The notes under the pieces: model-generated
Told to the model about the DNA's origin: nothing
The model's input: only the letters and a program-made list of their open reading frames with translations
Databases searched by the model: none
Source: Pinus tabuliformis
Taxonomy: Eukaryota > Streptophyta > Pinopsida > Pinales > Pinaceae
Assembly: GCA_031772625.1 (NCBI GenBank)
Contig: CM062820.1
Location: forward strand, 87,898,069 to 87,962,068
Reading direction: 5' to 3'
DNA length: 64,000 bases
Shown here: positions 36,529 to 48,620 of the stretch, piece after piece
Layout of the letters: each line of letters begins with the position of its first letter
Position numbering within the stretch: the first letter of the stretch is position 1
Program-made: the position numbers and the translations under genes

Positions 36529-37717
36529 ATGTTCTCTCTTAAGGAAGCATGCTCTATTCTCTCCACCTCAGCAAATCCAGTGCCAGATCCTCTATGGAAA
36601 AGAATTTGCTACTCAGGGATTTGGACAAAAGTCTCATTCTTCCTCTCGCTGATTGGGCATGGCAAACTTCTTACTTGGGACAAGCTTTGGAAAAAGGGTT
36701 TTGTGGTCCCTCTCAATGTTCTCTTTATTCCAACACGGATTAAACGACGGACCATATGCTTAATTTTTGTCATATGGAAGTTGATCTTTGGAGTGAAATC
36801 ACACCACTATTTGGGGCTATAGATTGGTCTGAGAATAGCCTAAGGGATCATTGGAATTATGGCACTGGAAGCTCTTCAAGAATACCATAGTGAATAGAGC
36901 CTCATATCTCTCACAGGGTTTCATCCTTTGGAATATTTAGAAATCTAGAAACAAAGTAGTGTTTCACTCATAGGTCATCAGGTCTCATCAAGTTTAGGAA
37001 GTAACAAAGTGCAATATCAAAGAATCCATCTCTTGGTCGAAGGAGGATTGGAAATTGGAGGGCCTAGAGAGTGTCATCCTTAAGGACTTGGCTCGTAGCC
37101 CAGATTCATTTTTCCCGGGGCCCACTCTCCCACTCTCCATGAGGGGAAGCTTGTCTGACTTCTTTCATCGACCCTCGCCTGGATTTTTCATGTTAAATTT
37201 CCACGAATTATCCAAAGTAAAATCTAGCCCGACTGGCCTTGGGGGATTGATTCGGGATGATACAGGGAAGGTCGTGAAACTTTTTGCGGCCTCGTGTGGT
37301 AGCTCTATTAGTAATGTCACTGAATTTCTAGCGCTCGAGAAAGGGATTCAAATTTTCGTTGAGATGGGCTTGGCTAAATTGCATGTCTCTGGGGACTCCC
37401 AAATCGTAGTTTCTATGCTATAGAAGCTTATTAATGGGCCCCTTCCAAACAAGGTGATCAAAAGCTAGAGTCTAGACCTTATTGGTGAGCGTATCAATGC
37501 CCATCTTTCTTCCTTTGAATATGTAGTCACTAGACATGTGAGAAAACAAGGGAATCATGCAATAGATAAGATGCCCAATCAGGGCAGTGATAATCAAAGT
37601 TAGGAACATATTCAAGAATGGCATTTTATCTCTCAAAATACCCATCTTGATGAGTTCTTCTATATTGTGGCTTCTAAAGAGGATTATTTGATGGGTGTGA
37701 CGAACATTGAGGCTTGA
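36529..37717 (+). pseudogene. LINE-A ORF2 C-terminus: zinc-binding region and RNase H
   Basis: The first part carries the zf-RVT-type region of plant LINEs (SFFLSLIGHGKLLTWDKLW, then CNTD...DHMLNFCH in a shifted frame). 37055-37423 encodes an RNase H-like domain (GLGGLIRDDTGKVVKLFA, VTEFLALEKGIQIFVEMGL, LHVSGDSQIVVSML), broken by TAG at 37421. The frame then continues to about 37717. Two frameshifts and several stops are present. A GLGGLIRDDTG motif of this kind is typical of RNase H acquired by plant L1 lineages. Confidence 0.8.
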
Positions 37718-39459
37718 TCGACGTGTGTGCAATGAATGTGTACATTCGATGGATGGGAAGGAGGACACATACCCTGTCCTCCCATTATGTATGGGGTATG
37801 GTGAGTTTAACTGTGCTACATGTGAAGTCTCATTCATTCTATTCGGAATTGTGTGCTCGAGAGATAAGGGGGTTTATGATGCTCGTCGGGGTTCACAAAT
37901 GCTATATTGTTGTGGCATTATGGTGGCTGGTAGCTTGTGGTCCTAGCATAGTTAGTGTGTCTGGTTTCTCTGGCCTTTAGTTAGTCTGGGAGTGGTGGAG
38001 TTTTTTTCACCGTCAATTCCTCCACTATGAATGGTTCCAAAGAGCATTAAGTTCATCTCCCATAGACTAGTTTCTCACATTTGTAAGTGGCTTAAGAGAA
38101 TTCTGCAAGGTAATTTTGTCAACCTTAGTGCCTACTCTTGTGCTTCTTTCTAGCTTTATCCCTGAGTATTATATATGTTTGGGAGGGTGTCTAAGTCTCA
38201 TGTCCATCATATATATTCTGGGTCTTTATCTCTTTATGGTTTTTCCCTGGATTCTTGAGACCCATCATTGTCTGAGCAACAATTGTCCTCTATGGTGGAA
38301 GTTCAGTCTGGAGGCAACAACTATGGCCGGTAATTGGCTTTTGTTTATATATTATGTGTTTATGCGTTGGTGTCAATTCCTTCTACCTACGTCTCTGTTC
38401 CCAGCTGCTTCTCCTGGTAGAGGAGAAGAAAAGGTTTGAGTATGGTTGGCATGCTTATTATCTTTGTTTTTTCTTGTAACTCTCCAGGTTGGAGAGAGGT
38501 GGTTATTAGTTCTTATGAGAATGTGTTTGTTGGATAAATCGAGGCTGAATTTTACCCCGTTGCAGTTCACGGTTTGTTGGGAGGTGTTGTTGTTTGTTGT
38601 TTGTCCTATTTTAGAGGTGTATCCTTGGGTCCTCACCATGTGACCTATGTCACATAATTCCCACTCCCAGCCCAAGTAGAGGGGATCTTCGACTAGCTAG
38701 GGACGATGCAACAATGAGTCGAATGTGGAGTTGGAGGGTCATGTTACTGAGCATCCAAAGCGAATTGGTGGAGTTGTTGGGGGTGTGCTTCATGTGGTGC
38801 CAGGAGCCTATGGTGGCAGAGGTGGTGTGGGAGCAGTGCAGGGTGGTCATGCAATAGGTGATGGTAAGAAAGGTAGAGTGGCACATGGGGAAAAAGCAGG
38901 TGTATGGGGTCAGAATTATTGGTTGGGGCATGCAGGTGTTTCTGGCAAGAAAATTCGCTCTGATGCTTGTCGTGACTTACTCCAGTCTGTTCTGGACTAT
39001 CTGGAAGCTTACAATAGTGCTAGAAAAGAAGAACATGAGGTCGTCATCACTATGTTAAATCAACTGCATTACTTTCAATGTGTGCCAGAGAAAGGATTTT
39101 GGTGGTCTGGCATCGTCAAAATCTACTAACTAAAAAGGTGGAGAAGCTTGAAACATGGTTGGCTCACTTCAAAATAGCATGCACAGTGTTCTTATTGCCC
39201 CACCCCCCTTCAGGGACTGGCCCATACAACATAATGCAAATTACTTCTGACGATTGAGCATGGTCACAAGTGTTCTTGTGTTTTTTATTTTCTTTTAGTC
39301 CTTTGGGACTAGAAAGCTTTGGACTGTTCCTTTAGTTTAACTACTATTTCTTTTTCATACAGTGCTAGCTTTAGTCAACAACCCCATTCGAGGTGAGACT
39401 ACTTCCATTTTGATATCTATGTACTTTTATTTTGATGAATGAATAAAACCTTGATTTAC
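37718..39459 (+). other. LINE-A 3' untranslated region
   Basis: About 1.7 kb after the RNase H with no recognisable domain. A 134-codon frame at 38725-39129 is Gly/Val/His-rich at first then more complex (CRDLLQSVLDYLEAYNSARK); I cannot assign it. Confidence 0.5.
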
Positions 39460-39476
39460 AAAAAAAAAATATTGAA

Positions 39477-41045
39477 TATGTATATGGGGGAGATAACATA
39501 TGCAAAGTTACATTATTCTTTTAAAATATATGTTAGCTAATATTGAATATGTCACTTAATTAAATTTTTTATAATTAAGAATAAGAAAAACACATATGTA
39601 CAATCACAAAAACAAATAAAAAAATTGTTTTGTTCGATCTAGTAAAAATGTATGGATCTAATAACAAAGTGTATTAAGTATTCGATTTGGTTATCAAATT
39701 GCATGGATAACTAGTGTATTTCTTTTTTTTTTCGAGTGATTTGATTCTACTAATACCCAAGTAAATCACATTTACATTTTAGCATTTAGGTAAAGAATAG
39801 TTACTGTTGAGTTTATAGTTGTTTGTCTTTATATGTTTCTTTCTATTTCCATTTACCTTTAAAAGTCTATTTACTTTTAATTTATATTCAACCCACGAGT
39901 TTAGACCAACATGATAAATAGTAATTGAGAATAAATTCTATTTCATAGACACGCTTTCATTTTGTTATACTCCCCTGTAGGGAAAATCTTGTTCTTAGCC
40001 TCTAGATCAAGGGTGGAACTATATTTCAATTTCTATTAGATTATGCTTTAAAATGAAAGTAGAGTGATTATGATGACTAAGAAACTTGATGTGGAGTTAA
40101 ATTTTTTTGAACTATTTATTACCTTTTGTGAAGGAATTTATTCTAGATATTGATATTATTGTATAATCAATGAAATTCTAACATTGAGAAACACATGTAT
40201 AGTGTCTATACAATTGTACAATTTTATACAAAAATATCATATTTTTAAATATATGGTGGATATACCACTAGTATTCCAGGATCCGGATAAACAATATAGT
40301 TGGAGCTAATATCTTAGTTTCTTATCTATTAGAGGAAATTTCCCTATAGATAGTGAATGCAGCTCAATGAAATTGCATGACAAGCACAATCATGCCTTCT
40401 TCCCTTCTAATTCTAATACCCAAAGTAATATTGTTAAATGTTTTTCTCTTTTACTCACATTTGTATTTTACTCATAAATTCTTTTACTATCTTTTCCACC
40501 TTAAGTTTGTTTTGTGGAAGAATTTATCTATCTGAATAGTATGGTGTATAGAATTTGTATTTTTAAATGCATAGAAAATAGATTATGAAGTTATTAACCT
40601 TGAGAATTGATATTTTCATATTTAATTTGATAGTATCAAATTATAGTGTTAATATGTTATCGATTTATTAATATTTATAATTATTATCTTCAAATTTAAA
40701 TTGATGGTATGATTCACATTATAGAGTTAAAAAAACAAAATTAGAAAATATTATAATTTGTAAAGTTTTAATTCTGAATTTAATACATTTTTAAACTAAT
40801 CAAATTTTGAGAATTATAAAATATTTTTAACACTTTCATACTACTTTTTAATGTTCCATGTGTCACTATCATATTGAATAGGGAAGGAATTACACGTGTA
40901 TATTGTAGAGAGAATTATACGATTAAAATGTGTAGAAAATAGTGATCTTAATTTTCACGTAATCCATTAGCTTAAGTGTGTTTGAATTAATTGATTTCAT
41001 TGGTCTCAGTGAATGTTGTTGGATTGTGTTGATTTTAGTATATAT
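39477..41045. repeat. Macro-repeat copy R2, AT-rich part
   Basis: Aligns with 48621-49974 in the same order, for example tctagatcaagggtg at 40002 and 48939 and agtgattatgatgactaaga at about 40063 and 49000. Identity is roughly 85-90% by eye. No coding potential. Confidence 0.8.
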
Positions 41046-41049
41046 TAAT

Positions 41050-41053
41050 GGAT

Positions 41054-41093
<40 letters not shown>

Positions 41094-41745
41094 TGGGAGA
41101 CAGAGATAGAGGGAGGTGGGAGAAAAAGGTTGAGAGAAGAAGGAATAGAGAGAGGACTCTAGAGAAGTCTGGGGAGAGGGAGGGAGAGAGAGATGGAGAC
41201 ATGGAGGGATGGAATAATAAATACATAGAGAGAGAAGTGTGGATAGATAGAGGGGGAGTGGGAAGGGAGATATAGAGAAAGAGTGAGAGAGATAGGAGTG
41301 TGGGAGGGAAGAGAGAGAGGGAAAGAAGGGGGAGAGAGAGAGAGAGGGAGAGGAAGAGGGAGGGATATATATATAGATATGTGTGGCTAGAGTGTGTGTG
41401 TAGGTTTTTGGGGTTAGATAGAGAGATAGAAAAGGAGATATATAGGGAGATAGAGATATAAATGGAGGGTGAGAGAGGGTTGGAAAGAGAAAGAAAGAGA
41501 GGGAGAGAGGAAGAGATAGATTGATATGGAGAGGGAGTGTGTGTGTGTGTGGGGTGGTGAGATAGGGTGACAAATAAGGAGAGATGGATGGAGATATAGA
41601 TATCGATGGAAGGAGGAGAGAGAGAGAAGAAGACAGAGACATAGAGAAGGGAGGGGAAGAGAGATAGACAAATGTGGGAAGGGGAGGGGGAAAGAGAGAG
41701 AATGAGATGGGGGGATAAAGAAGGAGAGTGGGAAGGAGATATATA
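41050..41745. repeat. Purine-rich (GA) block 1
   Basis: About 700 bp of almost pure purine on the plus strand (GAGA, GGGAGA, GATAGA variants), interrupted only by short T/TATA. It begins right after ttagtatatattaatggatt and ends before gatgtgcattgatttcagtg. Long minus frames here (Ser/Leu/Pro strings) are low-complexity artefacts. Confidence 0.9.
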
Positions 41746-42284
41746 TACATCTAGTAGATTTATGATTTATGATGTGCATTGATTTCAGTGTAAGCACCAA
41801 AATATTATTAACATCATGCATTGATTTCAGTGTAAGAACAAAAATATTATTGACAACATGCATTGATTTCTATGTTATTGTATTTCAATCATAAATAACA
41901 TACTTGAGTTTTCATATTAAATAAAATGTTCACCCACTTGAAATGTTTGTTTCTTGAAACTATAAACTATTTGCATTTGACTACTACTTTTAAGTTTACC
42001 ACATGTCGCCCACGGGGCTTTGGATTGACGGTGAATGGGTGCGTTGTTAAGGCACTCCTTGCGATAGGTCACCTTAGGTTAGTCTTATCTAGAAAAAAAA
42101 AAAAAGGTTTACCACATGTCAATATCATGTTGAATATGGAGGCAATTACAACTATACCTCATAGTGAGCATTATACGACTAAAATGTATAGATAATAGTA
42201 ATATTAATTTTTAACTAATGCATTAGTTTAAGTATGATTATGTTAATTTATTGCATTGATTTTAGTATATATTAATAGATTCAA
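41746..42284. repeat. Linker between purine blocks, with SINE insertion
   Basis: Carries tandem cattgatttcagtgtaag copies at about 41780 and 41820, cttgaaactataaactattt at 41953, then the SINE at 42008-42106. It matches 50579-51009, which lacks the SINE. Confidence 0.75.
42008..42106 (+). mobile_element. Short SINE-like insertion with 14-bp target duplication
   Basis: A 99-bp body starting gcccacggggctttgg and ending in 13 A residues. It is flanked by perfect 14-bp copies of gtttaccacatgtc at 41994-42007 and 42107-42120. Internal ggtgcgttgttaaggcac resembles a tRNA-derived A box; ggttagtctta is a degenerate B box. The equivalent site near 50805-50818 is empty. It is short for a SINE, so perhaps 5'-truncated. 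Confidence 0.85.
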
Positions 42285-42889
42285 GGGCAAATGGAGAGAG
42301 AAAGTGTTATTGGGGAGAAAAACAAAGGGAAGTATGAGAGAATGGAAGAGAGAGGAAGCAAGAGAGAGAGGACTCGAGAGATGGAGGGAGAGAGACATGG
42401 AGTTGGAGGGGGGTGAAGAGGGAGGGAAGAAGAAATACACTTAGAGATAAAGTTGGAGAGAGATATGGGGAGTGACGAGGAAGAGATGGAGAAAGAGTGA
42501 GGGAGAAAGGAGAGTAGGAAGGAGGAGAGAGGGAGAGAAGAGGAATAGAGAAAGAGAGAAATGGAAGAGTGAGGGAGAGAGGAGAGTAGGAAGCAGGAGA
42601 GAGGGAGAGAAGAGGAAGAGAGAGAGAGAAATGGAAGAGAGAGGGGGAGGAAGAGGGAGGGGGGTAGATATAGATAGATATGGAGAGAGAGTGTGTATTT
42701 TTGTTGGGTGAGATAGAGAAACAAAGAAGTGGATATGGAGGTCGATAGAGAGATATATCGAGGGGGGAGAGAGGGAAGAAGATAGAGACAGAGAGAGGGA
42801 AGGTGGGATAGATAGATAGATATGTAGAGAGAGAGTGTGTGTGTTTGTGGGGGTGAAATAGAGAGACAAAGAAGGAGAGATGTAGGTGG

Positions 42890-42929
<40 letters not shown>

Positions 42930-43075
42930 CAAGGAGAGTGAGAGGGAAGAAGAGAGGGAAGGACATAAGCAAGGAGTGGTGGAGAGAGACACATAGAAAT
43001 ATGTGAGAGAGGGAGGAGGAGAGAGAAATTAGGGATAGAGGTAGGGGAGAGAGGGAAGGAGAAATGGAGGTAGAT
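42285..43075. repeat. Purine-rich (GA) block 2
   Basis: About 790 bp, same composition and borders as block 1 (after ttagtatatattaatagatt, before gtacattaactagatgtatg). It includes a (TA)n tract at 42893-42927 and a duplicated segment around 42495-42600 (gagggagaaaggagagtagg). Confidence 0.9.
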
Positions 43076-43884
43076 ATATGTACATTAACTAGATGTATGA
43101 CATATAATAACTATATATGTGATGTATGATGTGTATTTATTTTAGTGTAAGCACAAAAAAAATATTAATAATGTGCATTACTTTCTATGTTATAGTAATT
43201 CAACCATAAATAAAATAGTTGAATTTTCATCTTAAATAAAATTTTCACTTACCTAAATTTTTTCTTCTTGAAACTATAAACTATTTTTAATTGACTACCT
43301 TCTTATTAGTTCAACTTCCTATTATTCGTCATTGTTAGTCACTTTGTGTTCAAATCTAGGTAATATAAAATAACTACAATTAGAACTTACTTGGGGTTTA
43401 ACACTTGATAAGTCACAATGATTGACATTGAGAAAGATACTATTAATACCGGAGAAAAAGAGAGAAAAGGTATGGTGTTTACTATAATATCTCAAGTTAA
43501 ATATTTGAATGATCTATGATTTCAATAACCCTTTTCATATGACAATTATGAAAATATGGAAAAACTAACATGTGTGATAATAAGAGTTGTAGAAGAGAAT
43601 AGTTTGAGAATGATCACAATGAAGATTATTTGTAATTTCCTAAATTCTTATTATTCATGTTTTATAATATTCAACACTCTTACATTGTTACTTTGTATTC
43701 AAGAATTTTGTTTCATCACTTCCCATCATTCAGACAATTAAAAGTCACTATCATCTCAATAAGTTGAGGTAACTGAGAAAATCTAAAATTAAAATGACCA
43801 AATTAATCTTATATATATTTAACATATTTAAAATGATCAGAATAATTAAATGTTCAATAATTGTTGTGTGATTGCAGACGATTT
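43076..43884. repeat. Macro-repeat copy R2, distal part
   Basis: Matches 51696-52330 and 21591-22140 (ggagaaaaagagagaaaagg, atcatctcaataagttgagg). No gene. Confidence 0.7.
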
Positions 43885-44058
43885 AAACCATCTTGGATCC
43901 ATCTTAACCCAAAAATTGTCAAGCATTGAGTGGGATCAAATCTCTTGAGGTGCAAACCTTCCTCAACTTTTGCACTTAAAAGACAGGTTTTTACATTGAG
44001 AGATTTGATCCCTCTTGGTGCTTGATAGATCCAGATTTAAGAAGGATCTAGGCTGGTT
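43885..44058. mobile_element. Foldback (MITE-like) element, copy 4
   Basis: aaccatcttggatccatc at the left pairs with gaaggatctaggctggtt at the right. The inner ggatcaaatctcttgaggtg and gagagatttgatccctct also pair. Very similar to copy 1 in length and order. Confidence 0.7.
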
Positions 44059-44079
44059 GGTGCTCTACAACCCAGTATA

Positions 44080-44290
44080 TGAGGGAGATGTTGTCACATA
44101 ATGTTATATTAAGAAAATAAAAATAAATATGTGTCAGCTAATATTGAATATTTATATGAGGGATATGTTGTATGTAATGTTATATTAAGAAAATTTAAAA
44201 AATACATGTCGGCTGATATTGAATATGTATATGAGGGAGATTTTGTACGTAAAGTTACATTAAATATATATATATATATATATATATTAT
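44080..44290. repeat. About 72-bp tandem repeat, three units, plus (TA)n
   Basis: Units contain tatatgagggagatgttgta, gttatattaagaaaat and ggctaatattgaatatg. The third ends in a (TA)n tract at 44263-44286. Single units occur at 36409-36480 and 39477-39555, where LINE-A is inserted. Confidence 0.75.
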
Positions 44291-44424
44291 TATGGCTAAT
44301 ATTGAATATGCCAGCTCAATTAATTTTTCAATAATTAATAACAATAAAAATACACACATACAATCACAAACACAAATATAAAACTTGTTTCGTTCATTTT
44401 AATAACAAAGTATGGCTCTAATAC

Positions 44425-44443
44425 CAAATTATATTAAGTATTG
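44425..44443. repeat. Left target-site duplication of LINE-B
   Basis: caaattatattaagtattg, repeated exactly at 48602-48620. Confidence 0.95.
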
Positions 44444-47145
44444 AGCCTGAAGAGGTAAAAAAGGAGCTTAAAAACAACCTCAATAGCACGCAAAGAGCGA
44501 TAGAGGAGTTTGGCCTCTCCCAAGAAAGCAAACAACATGAAAGTGACCTCTATTCACAATTGTGCCGAGTTAAGAGAGCAGAGGAATTAAAATGGAGGCT
44601 AAAATCGAGGCAATTGTGGCTGTAGGGAGGAGACAGGAACTCAACTTTTTTTCATAAACAAACAACAGCCAGAAAGATAAGGAATAGCGTAAGTTCCATT
44701 ACAGATGCTGAAGGCAACAGGCAAGTAAATCAGGACGCTATCCGGAGGACAGCAACAAAGCATTTTCGAGACCTCCTAACAGAAACTAAAGAACACGAGG
44801 ATTATATTGAGCTATTATGACATCTGCCTGCAAGGATAAGTAAAAAAATAAATGACAGTTTAACCAAAGAAATTGATGAGGAAGAAGTCACCAGAACGGT
44901 ATGGGCTCCTCAACCTGACAAAGCCCCAGGCCCTGATGGTTTTCCCATATGTTTCTATCAAACATTCTGGGGAATCATAAAAAAAGACCTGATAAAAATG
45001 TTAAAATGGATCCAGCGAAAGTGCAAAATAGGGGGGTACACCAACGCCACTCATCTGGCCCTCATACCCAAAGAAAACCGGCCCTCTTCATTTGCCAGAT
45101 TTCGTCCTATATCCCTTTGTAATTCTTCCTACAAAATCCTGTCCAAAGTCATCGCCTCTCGCCTCAAACCCTTTCTTCCATCCCTCATTTCTGAAAATCA
45201 AGGGGGATTCTTAGAAAATCGACATATAACTGACTCCATCCTCCTTGTACAAGAAGCCATTCACTCGAGCTAGTCCAGGAAGGAGAAAGGATTTGTTCTC
45301 AAACTTGATTTGGCCAACGCTTTTGATAGAGTGAGGCACTCGTTTCTCTTAGCCGTCTTCAAGAATATGGGTTTTGATGCAAGCTTCCTTAACCTCATCA
45401 AAGCCTACATCTTCGGGCCATGGATCACCCCTCTTGTAAATGGCAGACCAGGTGAAGCTTTCCAATCCTCCCATGGTCTAAGACAAGGTTGCCCTCTCTC
45501 ACCTTATCATTTTATTCTAATGGCTGAATCATTTAGCAAAGCACTGGATTTCCATCGGAGGGTCAGTCTCATAACAGGAATAAAATTTGGAAATGGAGTC
45601 AAGAATATAAATCACTCTCAATTTTCAGACGACACCTTGCTAATTGGAGGGGCTTCTATCACAATAGCCAAGTGTTTCAAAGTTCTTCTGGATAAATTCA
45701 TGGATTATTCTGGCGATCTAGTCAATCAGCAAAACAATTGTATTTATGGTTGGAATAAAACATCGCAGGTCCTTCATAATATTGCTGCAACATTTGGGGT
45801 CTCATGCCACTATGACAAGACTCATTTTTCATATTTGGGCATTCCTGTAAGCGCAGGACCCTTGAGGGTAGAATTCTGGGACACCATAATCAATAAGATG
45901 AAAAGGGAAGTACAGCAGTGGGGTTCAATATGGCTTAACCCAACTGGTCGCCTCATCCTTCTGAAATCCAGTATATCCTCTTTTCCTTTATACCAATTTA
46001 CTCTCCTTCAAGTCCCTGCTTCCTTTCATCGCAAAATGGAAGGCATCCTCTGTCATTTCTGGTGGCAAGGAGGGAAGCAAGACAAAAAGAAGTTTAATTT
46101 GATTAGCTGGAAGCAAGTAATTCAGCCCCAAGATCGAGGTGGCCTTGGCATCAGATCCCCCAGATATCTTAACTTAGCTTTCGGAGGAAAAATGGTTTGG
46201 AGATTCATAACTGGTCTTCCTGCATGGTGGAAAAGGGTATTGGAAATTAAATATCTGAATTTTCCAAGGCATCAGCTCCTCGATCAAGACATCCCCAACA
46301 GAGACTCCACCAAAATCTGGCGCTTATGCAAAAACGCAATTCTTATAATTGCCCAAAATACTTCCAAAACTCCTAAGGGAGGAGCAAGCATCAATATAGG
46401 AGCGGACAAAATCATGGGACAACAACCTATTCATACGCAAGCTGGAGTCAATCCCATCCTCGCTTTTTTTGAAAGAGCTAGCATCCATCATTTGGATCAG
46501 ATCTCTCAGTGGAATCCTTCATCCCTACTATGGTCTGGATGGTCCTTCCCTATTATAGCCAATGATCTCAAAGATAGTTTGTCAACTCTCCAATCTCACT
46601 TGCATAGTATAGCCCCTGTCAAAAAGAATACCTCAGATGGATTCAGTTGGGACCCTTCTGGATCTGCTTATTCCATTAAGGCTGCCCATTAATTCCTCTG
46701 CAGCAGTAATCATCCCATGCCAATATGGAATCGCTGGAAGGCTATTTGGAAGTCTGAGGCCCTCCCAAAAATCAAATTTTTTATATGGACTCTTCTCAAA
46801 GGGAAAACTCTTACTGTCGAAAACTTACAAAAGCGTGGAATTATCGGCCCCTCTCGTTGTCCCAACTGCTTGGCTGCTGAGGAATACATCCACCACCTCT
46901 TTATTGATTGCCCCTTCGCCACTGAATGCTGGGGAAACCTGTCTCAGAACAATCAGACTCCGTGGACCAGCCAAGATACCCCTTGCAGTGAAGGAAGAAT
47001 AGCATTGCGAAGAGGGTTTGGGATATTCTACCTTATACCATGTTATGGAATATTTGGTTGGCCCACAATCGAAAAGTTTTTAAGGACAAGGGTTCGAATA
47101 CCAAAAGTCCATGTAGCAAAGCAAAGGGTCTCGCCCTTGAAATAA
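44444..47145 (+). pseudogene. LINE-B ORF2: reverse transcriptase and zinc region
   Basis: One frame runs from 44444 to 47145 with stops near 44622, 44818, 45271 and 46690. It begins in the endonuclease-RT linker (AEELKWRLKSRQLWL, GGDRNSTFFHKQT). RT motifs follow in order: DKAPGPDGFPICFYQ, RFRPISLCNSSYKILSKVIA, FVLKLDLANAFDRV, GLRQGCPLSPYHFIL and the catalytic FSDD, where most plant L1s have FADD. A C-terminal Cys/His region (CPNCLAAEEYIHHLFIDCP) lies near 46855-46915. The FSDD variant keeps both catalytic aspartates. The protein would copy the RNA at a nicked chromosomal target. Confidence 0.93.
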
Positions 47146-47764
47146 TATCAGCTAAGAAACAAAGGAATGTAGACATCACCGATCTCAGTGTGGAAGAACG
47201 AAGCTTTATTGGTCACTTGTTGGACAAAAACAACAGTAAGCAGATAGGTAGCACTGCTCACAATAGGCAAAATGTTGTCCCTCACAATTGGAAAATTAGA
47301 CTCAAAGAAAATGAGTTTGCTGCTTGGATCCAAAATTGCAATAGGTACTGTCTTTTTTTCGACGGAGATTCAAAGTCGACCCCTAGGGCTGCAGGGGCTG
47401 GAGGAGTGATACTTAATGCTAATGGGGACATTGTTTTATCATATGAATGGGGTTTTGGCCATATTTCCAACAACAGGGCAAAATCCCTGGCCCTATACCA
47501 GGGACTTATTCAGCTTGGGAAGCTTGGTACAGATGCAGCCTTCATCTTCGGAGATTCGACAGTGGTTATTAGTTCAATGGTCCGGAAGAGAGATTCCATA
47601 ATGTGTTTCTCCAGCAAATTTTAAGTTGCTGCCACATTCTAGCTCAACCTCTGGAAGATCTGCGCTTTCATCATATTTTCCGCAGCTTAAACAAAAATGC
47701 TGACAAACAGGCCAACAAGGCTTGTGCCAGACCTCAGGGCTGTCTAGTTTGCAATGGAGTGTAG
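47040..47764 (+). pseudogene. LINE-B RNase H domain
   Basis: After a frameshift near 47030, frame 47040-47624 carries YCLFFDGDSKSTPRAAGAGG, ISNNRAKSLALYQGLIQLG and AAFIFGDSTVVISSMVR, the ordered D, E/K and D segments of a plant RNase H. In relatives the second acidic residue is in NNxAE; here it reads NNRAK, so a catalytic Glu appears lost. Another frameshift near 47580 leads to the end (FRSLNKNADKQANKACA) at a stop near 47762. Confidence 0.85.
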
Positions 47765-48601
47765 ACTTATCACCATTTGCCATGACTGTGAAAAGCTTTT
47801 CCCTCAATCATCTTTGCAATAAGCTTGTAAGTTCTGACATGATGGAAGATCCGATGAATTATAAATCTCTCACTGTGACCAAGACATACAGAGGGATCTG
47901 GCGCACTCAGGTAATCCATTTGCATGAGATATCAGTCAGTCGACTGTTCCCTCTCTCCCTTCAGGCCCTCCCTCACCCGCACCCTTGTTTCAGCCCCTTC
48001 TCTCCCTCAATTCTACCTTTTCCCTTTTCTGTTCAACTGAACGCCCGGTTCTTGCAGACCTGTCTAAATCTTTTATCTCAAGAATCCCCTTCCTCTGGAA
48101 TTTTTGGACGCTCCTTCTTCAATGATCCTACCTCCGGGCAGCATATTCCACTTGCATCGCTCAAAGATCAGAGCCACCAAGACAGCGCTCCAGGCCTCTT
48201 CTTATCAGGATCTGTTCTCAGCTATTTCTTTGACGCGGGTCAGACAGGCACTACAAACAGGGATACAATATTTCTCTTCATTTTTTGGTGCGGATCAGCC
48301 AAGCGTTTCAAACAGGCACATCAGGCTTATCTCCATTTATCATAGTGAGGCATACCAACCATTTCATTATTGATAGACAATGTTCTACAAATGTAGTCTT
48401 TTAGAGCTCCAATTTGTCAGGATATATTCTAGTTTAGCTTTCATTTTAAAGCATAAGTGGCGGGAACCTGGAGGATCTTGTTGTTGTAAATCCCTATTTC
48501 TTAGCTTCACTCGGAAAATAATTATGTACTACAAGGGAGCAGTTTCCATCTCCCTCTTTTTTCGAAAAGAAATATAGCAACCGATGATGTTAAAAAAAAA
48601 A
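47765..48601 (+). other. LINE-B 3' untranslated region and poly(A)
   Basis: About 840 bp, pyrimidine-rich around 47950-48080, with no recognisable protein. Ends aaccgatgatgtt followed by A residues. Confidence 0.75.
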
Positions 48602-48620
48602 CAAATTATATTAAGTATTG
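48602..48620. repeat. Right target-site duplication of LINE-B
   Basis: Exact copy of 44425-44443. Confidence 0.95.

Larger units (their letters stand above)
36483..39467 (+). mobile_element. LINE-A: 5'-truncated L1-type element
   Basis: Plus-strand, about 3.0 kb, ending in a poly(A) run at 39460-39469 preceded by gaataaaacc. It is flanked by aatattaaa (36474-36482) and aatattgaa (39468-39476), a probable 9-bp target duplication with one mismatch. The same AT-rich repeat continues on both sides, confirming insertion into the macro-repeat. It carries only the 3' end of ORF2: the C-terminal zinc region and RNase H. Confidence 0.8.
44444..48601 (+). mobile_element. LINE-B: 5'-truncated L1-type element with 19-bp target duplication
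   Basis: A 4,158-bp plus-strand element bounded by perfect 19-bp direct repeats (44425-44443, 48602-48620) and ending in a poly(A) run near 48592-48601. It retains ORF2 from just upstream of RT through RNase H. The endonuclease and ORF1 are absent, the usual result of incomplete reverse transcription. Coding frames are only mildly damaged. Confidence 0.95.

Noticed and set aside
40923-41863. Long minus-strand ORFs of 149-275 codons rich in Ser/Leu/Pro
   Set aside because: They are translations of the purine-rich block (CT-rich on minus). Equivalent ORFs appear over every such block in several frames. Low complexity, no domain.
42281-42994. ORFs of 183 and 237 codons on the minus strand
   Set aside because: Same cause: two overlapping frames over purine block 2 and a (TA)n tract.
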